Shown one piece after another: positions 61,001-64,000 of a stretch of 64,000 nt of DNA. Made by a program: the position numbers and the translations under genes. The notes under the pieces are model-generated. The model saw only the letters and a list, made by a program, of their open reading frames with translations. It was not told where the DNA came from and searched no databases. The stretch is taken from positions 3,998,501 through 4,062,500 of the forward strand of contig CALZFC010000020.1 of assembly GCA_945643635.1 (NCBI GenBank). The letters are read 5' to 3'. Position 1 is the stretch's first letter, and each line of letters begins with the position of its first letter. Source of the DNA: Allodiplogaster sudhausi. Taxonomy: Eukaryota > Nematoda > Chromadorea > Rhabditida > Diplogasteridae.

Positions 61001-62305
61001 CTCAAAAGTGCGATGTTTATAAGCGTTGATTTAATGAGCGTATTTGAGGTGCCGCGAGTGCTCGCTCTGTGGAAGGAGCACTCCAGCCGACTAGTCAACA
61101 ATAACGGCCACAACGTGACGGAGAGTCTGGCCGATCCCGTCAAATACGAGAATCTCTTCCCGGGCTGGAAGGAGTCACTGAAGGTGAAGAATGCAATTAG
61201 TCTATTGAATCGGCAGCTTTTTTATATCTTCAAACATAATATGTTTTTCACTATCTCACCTTCAATCGATTACTTTCCATTATAATTCTTTTTTTTTGTT
61301 ATATTTCAGGCATCTTTAGATGTTATTTATTGTCATTTGACTCACATTACCTCTATTTGTTGTTCAGGCGGAAGCGTTTTCCCGCGAGCTCAGCAAGCTG
61401 CATGTTCCAGCGAGTGTCAGGGCGCCCTCCATTGCGGAGAGGAACATCATGGAGGAGATGAAAGAGGCAGAGGAGAGCGGTCAGTTCGGAGGCATTCAGA
61501 TCCTTTCATTCTTTGTTTACTCAAATATTATTCACGAGGATTTCTATGATCATTCAGCGATGAAAAATATCGAAATGGTTGATCAGTAAACGCTCCTTCC
61601 TTACAGGTGCCCTGAGTTTTACGGAAGATGACCGTGCAATTCTGAAAGGAGTGGCAATGTCTCAGCCGGCAGCCCCCGCCCCTCCCACGCAACAGCATCT
61701 TCAGCAACCCTCTCCACCCGTCCCTCGCCAGGCCTCACCACTCTTGCCATCTCCTCCTATCAGGGAGCCCACTCCACCTGCCCTTGAGCCGGAGCAACCG
61801 GACCTGGACGGTGATGAGGTCCAGAATTGACATTCGCTTTTTTCTATTCTAGATTTAGTCATCAGACTAGTAATGACTTGTTTCCATCGCAATCTTTATT
61901 GAGACTGGCCTTGGAGACGACTCGGATGGCTGGGGAGAGGGTTCGGGAGGCGCGGGCCCGGATGTGGTGGACGTTGGCTCGTCCCTCCAACCAGATCTCC
62001 TTCCCTCTGTTGAACGGCCGCCGGATTTGGTGGCCCTCCGACCCTCCCAGAACGCGCCGCCTGCGGTGAGCGGATATGATTTTACTATTTTAGTTTTTTT
62101 GTTGTTTTCTTCCTTTTATTATTATAGTTGTTATTAGTGGAAACTTATTCAGACTGAGTGCACCCAAGGGCAGTGTTAGATATAGTAATTGCTTCTTCAG
62201 GTGGTCGCAGACAGCCAGGCTGACGACGGCGACCCGCGCTTCTCCGATGACGAAGACGACTTTGAAGATCCGTCCGATCTGAATCTGAATGAAGACGACG
62301 ATTGA
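55061..62305 (+). CDS. COPB2: coatomer subunit beta' (beta'-COP)
   Basis: Twenty-three exons join in phase to about 1006 residues. It starts [19 protein letters not shown] at 55061, nearly identical to the family. Seven-bladed WD40 propellers follow: [60 protein letters not shown] and [20 protein letters not shown]. The second propeller and alpha-solenoid come next ([43 protein letters not shown]). beta'-COP is part of the B-subcomplex of the COPI coat and binds dilysine cargo signals. The tail after [20 protein letters not shown] has a Pro-rich stretch (61607-61818) and an acidic end ([17 protein letters not shown]), making it about 100 residues longer than human. If the intron after 61818 is retained, the protein ends at 61830. 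Intron 1 carries a foldback element. Confidence 0.94.
55231..55890. repeat. 660-bp foldback element in beta'-COP intron 1
   Basis: The left arm 55231-55382 (starts AGCAAAATTT) is complementary to 55743-55890 (ends AAATTTTGCT) with few mismatches. Shared words include GTGCACAGGGGGG/CCCCCCTATGCAC and GTACTTAGTAT. The loop holds a 27-bp tandem repeat. No transposase ORF is evident. It is probably a MITE. Confidence 0.85.
55662..55741 (+). repeat. 27-bp tandem repeat, three units
   Basis: Three near-perfect copies of CTGGCTCCGAGAGGTAAAGT followed by GATTCAA, with a single A/T difference in unit 2. It lies in the loop next to the right arm of the foldback. Confidence 0.93.
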
Positions 62306-63338
62306 CAAGTGGTCGGTCGGTCTGCGCGTTAAGGGAGCTGGAGAGAGAGAGAGGAGTGTTCTCTAACATCCTCCCCTCTTTCTCTCACTTTCACTGCCCT
62401 CCACCCTCTTCACATTCTCTCGGCGTCCACTTTGGCCCCTTTCATATCTTCTAAGAGCGTTATCTGATTCTGATCCGAACCCTTCTACTCGTTTCCAATT
62501 GTGATTTCTTCCTCTATATGGTGTTCATATATCCCCTGTTATATTCCTTCCTTTCTTCCTCCCTCCCACCATAACTCCCCTTTCAGCTCCCACCCCTGCG
62601 CAAACCGATCGAAGAATTGTAATTCTACTCTTGTTTGTCGGGATATTTAAATTCCAGTTAAACTTGGAGGGGTACTTTGAGTAGTCGTGGGTGGAGGGGC
62701 CTGCTGTGGTTGATTCATTCTGAGTGAGTCCTTCCATCTCTCATTCACTCTTCTTCTGCTCTGCCTAGTTTATTCTTGTGTAATTCTTTCCTGCCAATGC
62801 TACTCCCCTTTTTAGAATTTTACAGTAATTTATTGTTTTGCATGCGTGGATTGGGGCCTTAAATTATACGACTCATAATTGCAGTTGTAACGTTAAGTAT
62901 TGTAAGTACTTCCATTGACAAAGAGAATAGATAGAGAGAAAGAAATAAACAATATTCATAACGGAAATTGGGTGGTTATAAACGGAGACTGCAATCTTGG
63001 CAATGAAGTATTCTTCATTCTTGAGTTTATCATAGAAGCTGGTAGAAGTGAGAGAGGAGCAGACGGAAGGGCAATTCATACAGAGGAGTCAGTTTCAGAC
63101 GCATCTGAAGCGTGTTCTCTTCAGAAGGGGTGATTGCGGGAATAAACGCCCACTTGCTCTTGGTCGATACTTAAGAGATCGGTGATACCGACAGAAGAGT
63201 GGAGAGCCACCAGGGACCAAGCTTACAATGTTACTTCTTTGCATGTGTTGGTATTCACTTAATAATCATAATCACAGCTGTAACATCAAGCAGTAATTCC
63301 ACTGGCCAAGAGAATTGGTAGAGAGAAATAAAGGGCAT
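62306..63338. other. 3' region between the convergent beta'-COP and right-edge genes
   Basis: No supported gene. Two related blocks of about 75 bp occur at about 62871-62955 and 63262-63335, sharing a TGTAAC...AAGAGAAT...GGTAGAGAGAAATAAA-type pattern. Each carries AATAAA on the plus strand. The first could end beta'-COP, but it lies more than 600 bp after the stop. Confidence 0.4.
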
Positions 63339-63975
63339 TCAGTGAGCGCAAGTTTTGTCGAGGTGAAAGAGCTGTGGTTTACCAGTAACAGTCAAGAAAC
63401 TCTGAGGCGCTTGCGATTCGAGATCACGAAAAGTTGTGAAGGAAGAGAACTTCTTCTTTGAGCAATAAACAAGGCCATGAGGTTGGCACGAAGGAGTATC
63501 TGATGGATGAGAAGGGCAGAAGAGGTTGTGCTCGGTCAGCTCCCATTCATGGGGTACTGTACTTCCCTCCGAAGTCGAGAGCAGCATTTGTCCTCTTCCG
63601 CACCCTTGGGTCACACTGAAAAGCAGTTGTCTATTCAAGGAGTACTACTGTATATGCGAAGACGAGAATATTATCATGGAAGAGATAGTTTGTAAATAAA
63701 TTTGCTAGCCATAATGATTGAGACTTTCTTTAGAAAGGTCTATAAAAATAGCTAACCATTAACTTGAGCGAGTTCTTTCTGAGATGATCGATGTTCCGCT
63801 CTGTCATGAGACATCAGAAGGAGCGTCGGGAGAGGGGGTTAGAGTGTTACCGGAGGAGGGACGCGCCAGCCACAAGTGCCCCACTATCTTGGCCAACCGG
63901 AGAGGAAAGCTCTCCACGAATAAGAGCTGCTCCCCTTCTGAGCTCAGCCAGATCGCATGCAGGTTCAGTTTGGTT
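63339..63975 (-). CDS. C-terminal exons of a cysteine-containing protein (partial, unrecognised)
   Basis: Two minus-strand exons join in phase: 63975-63851 (after a CTCTTCAG acceptor; NQTEPACDLAELRRGAALIR) and 63615-63339, which ends in TGA. The last exon reads VTQGCGRGQMLLSTSEGS, then WELTEHNLFCPSHPSDTPSC, and ends HLDKTCAH. Six cysteines and an Asn-x-Thr site suggest an extracellular or secreted domain, but I do not recognise it. The 5' part lies beyond the right edge of the window. Confidence 0.55.
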
Positions 63976-64000
63976 CTGAAGAGAGAGAGTGAAAGGGAGA

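Noticed and set aside
1..64000. CRISPR arrays, operons or other prokaryotic systems
   Set aside because: No spaced direct repeats of the right form. Genes are spliced and monocistronic, as in an animal genome.

Overview
This window is from an intron-rich animal nuclear genome. Genes are split by short GT-AG introns (about 40-600 bp), and the spliced exons give metazoan housekeeping proteins: Nup155, TBC1D22, DCAF1/VprBP, a Drp1-type dynamin, beta'-COP and a G3BP-type NTF2 domain. A somatostatin-like allatostatin-C precursor points to a protostome, most likely an arthropod; I cannot name the species. Long CT/GA microsatellites occur throughout.

Layout. 1-1919 (-): 5' part of a Q/S/T-rich protein, running off the left edge. 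3077-10936 (+): complete Nup155. 12629-14218: Tc1/mariner-like foldback element. 14639-15591 (+): allatostatin-C-like precursor. 16522-19268 (-): secreted trypsin-fold protease. 19269-22588: microsatellite-rich, no firm gene. 22589-26444 (+): TBC1D22 with an 88-bp hAT-type MITE in an intron. 27132-36227 (-): DCAF1. 36957-37827 (+): truncated dynamin copy. 37873-41342: a possible membrane-protein gene and a second foldback. 41343-42560 (+): RD3-like gene. 43190-47352 (-): complete dynamin-related protein. 47934-49000 (+): truncated DCAF1 copy. 49348-49871 (+): small membrane protein. 50281-51189 (+): G3BP-like NTF2 domain. 51389-54329 (+): internally deleted Nup155 copy. 55061-62305 (+): beta'-COP. 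63339-63975 (-): C-terminal exons of an unrecognised cysteine-containing protein, running off the right edge.

Two rearrangements stand out. (1) A roughly 2.7-kb block carrying the head-to-head DCAF1/dynamin promoter and the first exons of both genes occurs twice in inverted orientation (35070-37872 and 46428-49087). Each arm has one intact and one truncated gene. This is the footprint expected of an inversion with staggered breaks. (2) A roughly 3.3-kb block (51309-54605) is a direct, internally deleted, intron-containing copy of Nup155, and it lies where a G3BP-like gene would be expected to continue.

The housekeeping genes are not one pathway. They cover the nuclear pore (Nup155), COPI transport (beta'-COP), Rab regulation (TBC1D22), CRL4 ubiquitin ligase (DCAF1) and mitochondrial/peroxisomal fission (Drp1). 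Exon joins were deduced by eye from splice motifs, reading phase and recalled family similarity; no alignment or transcript evidence was available.
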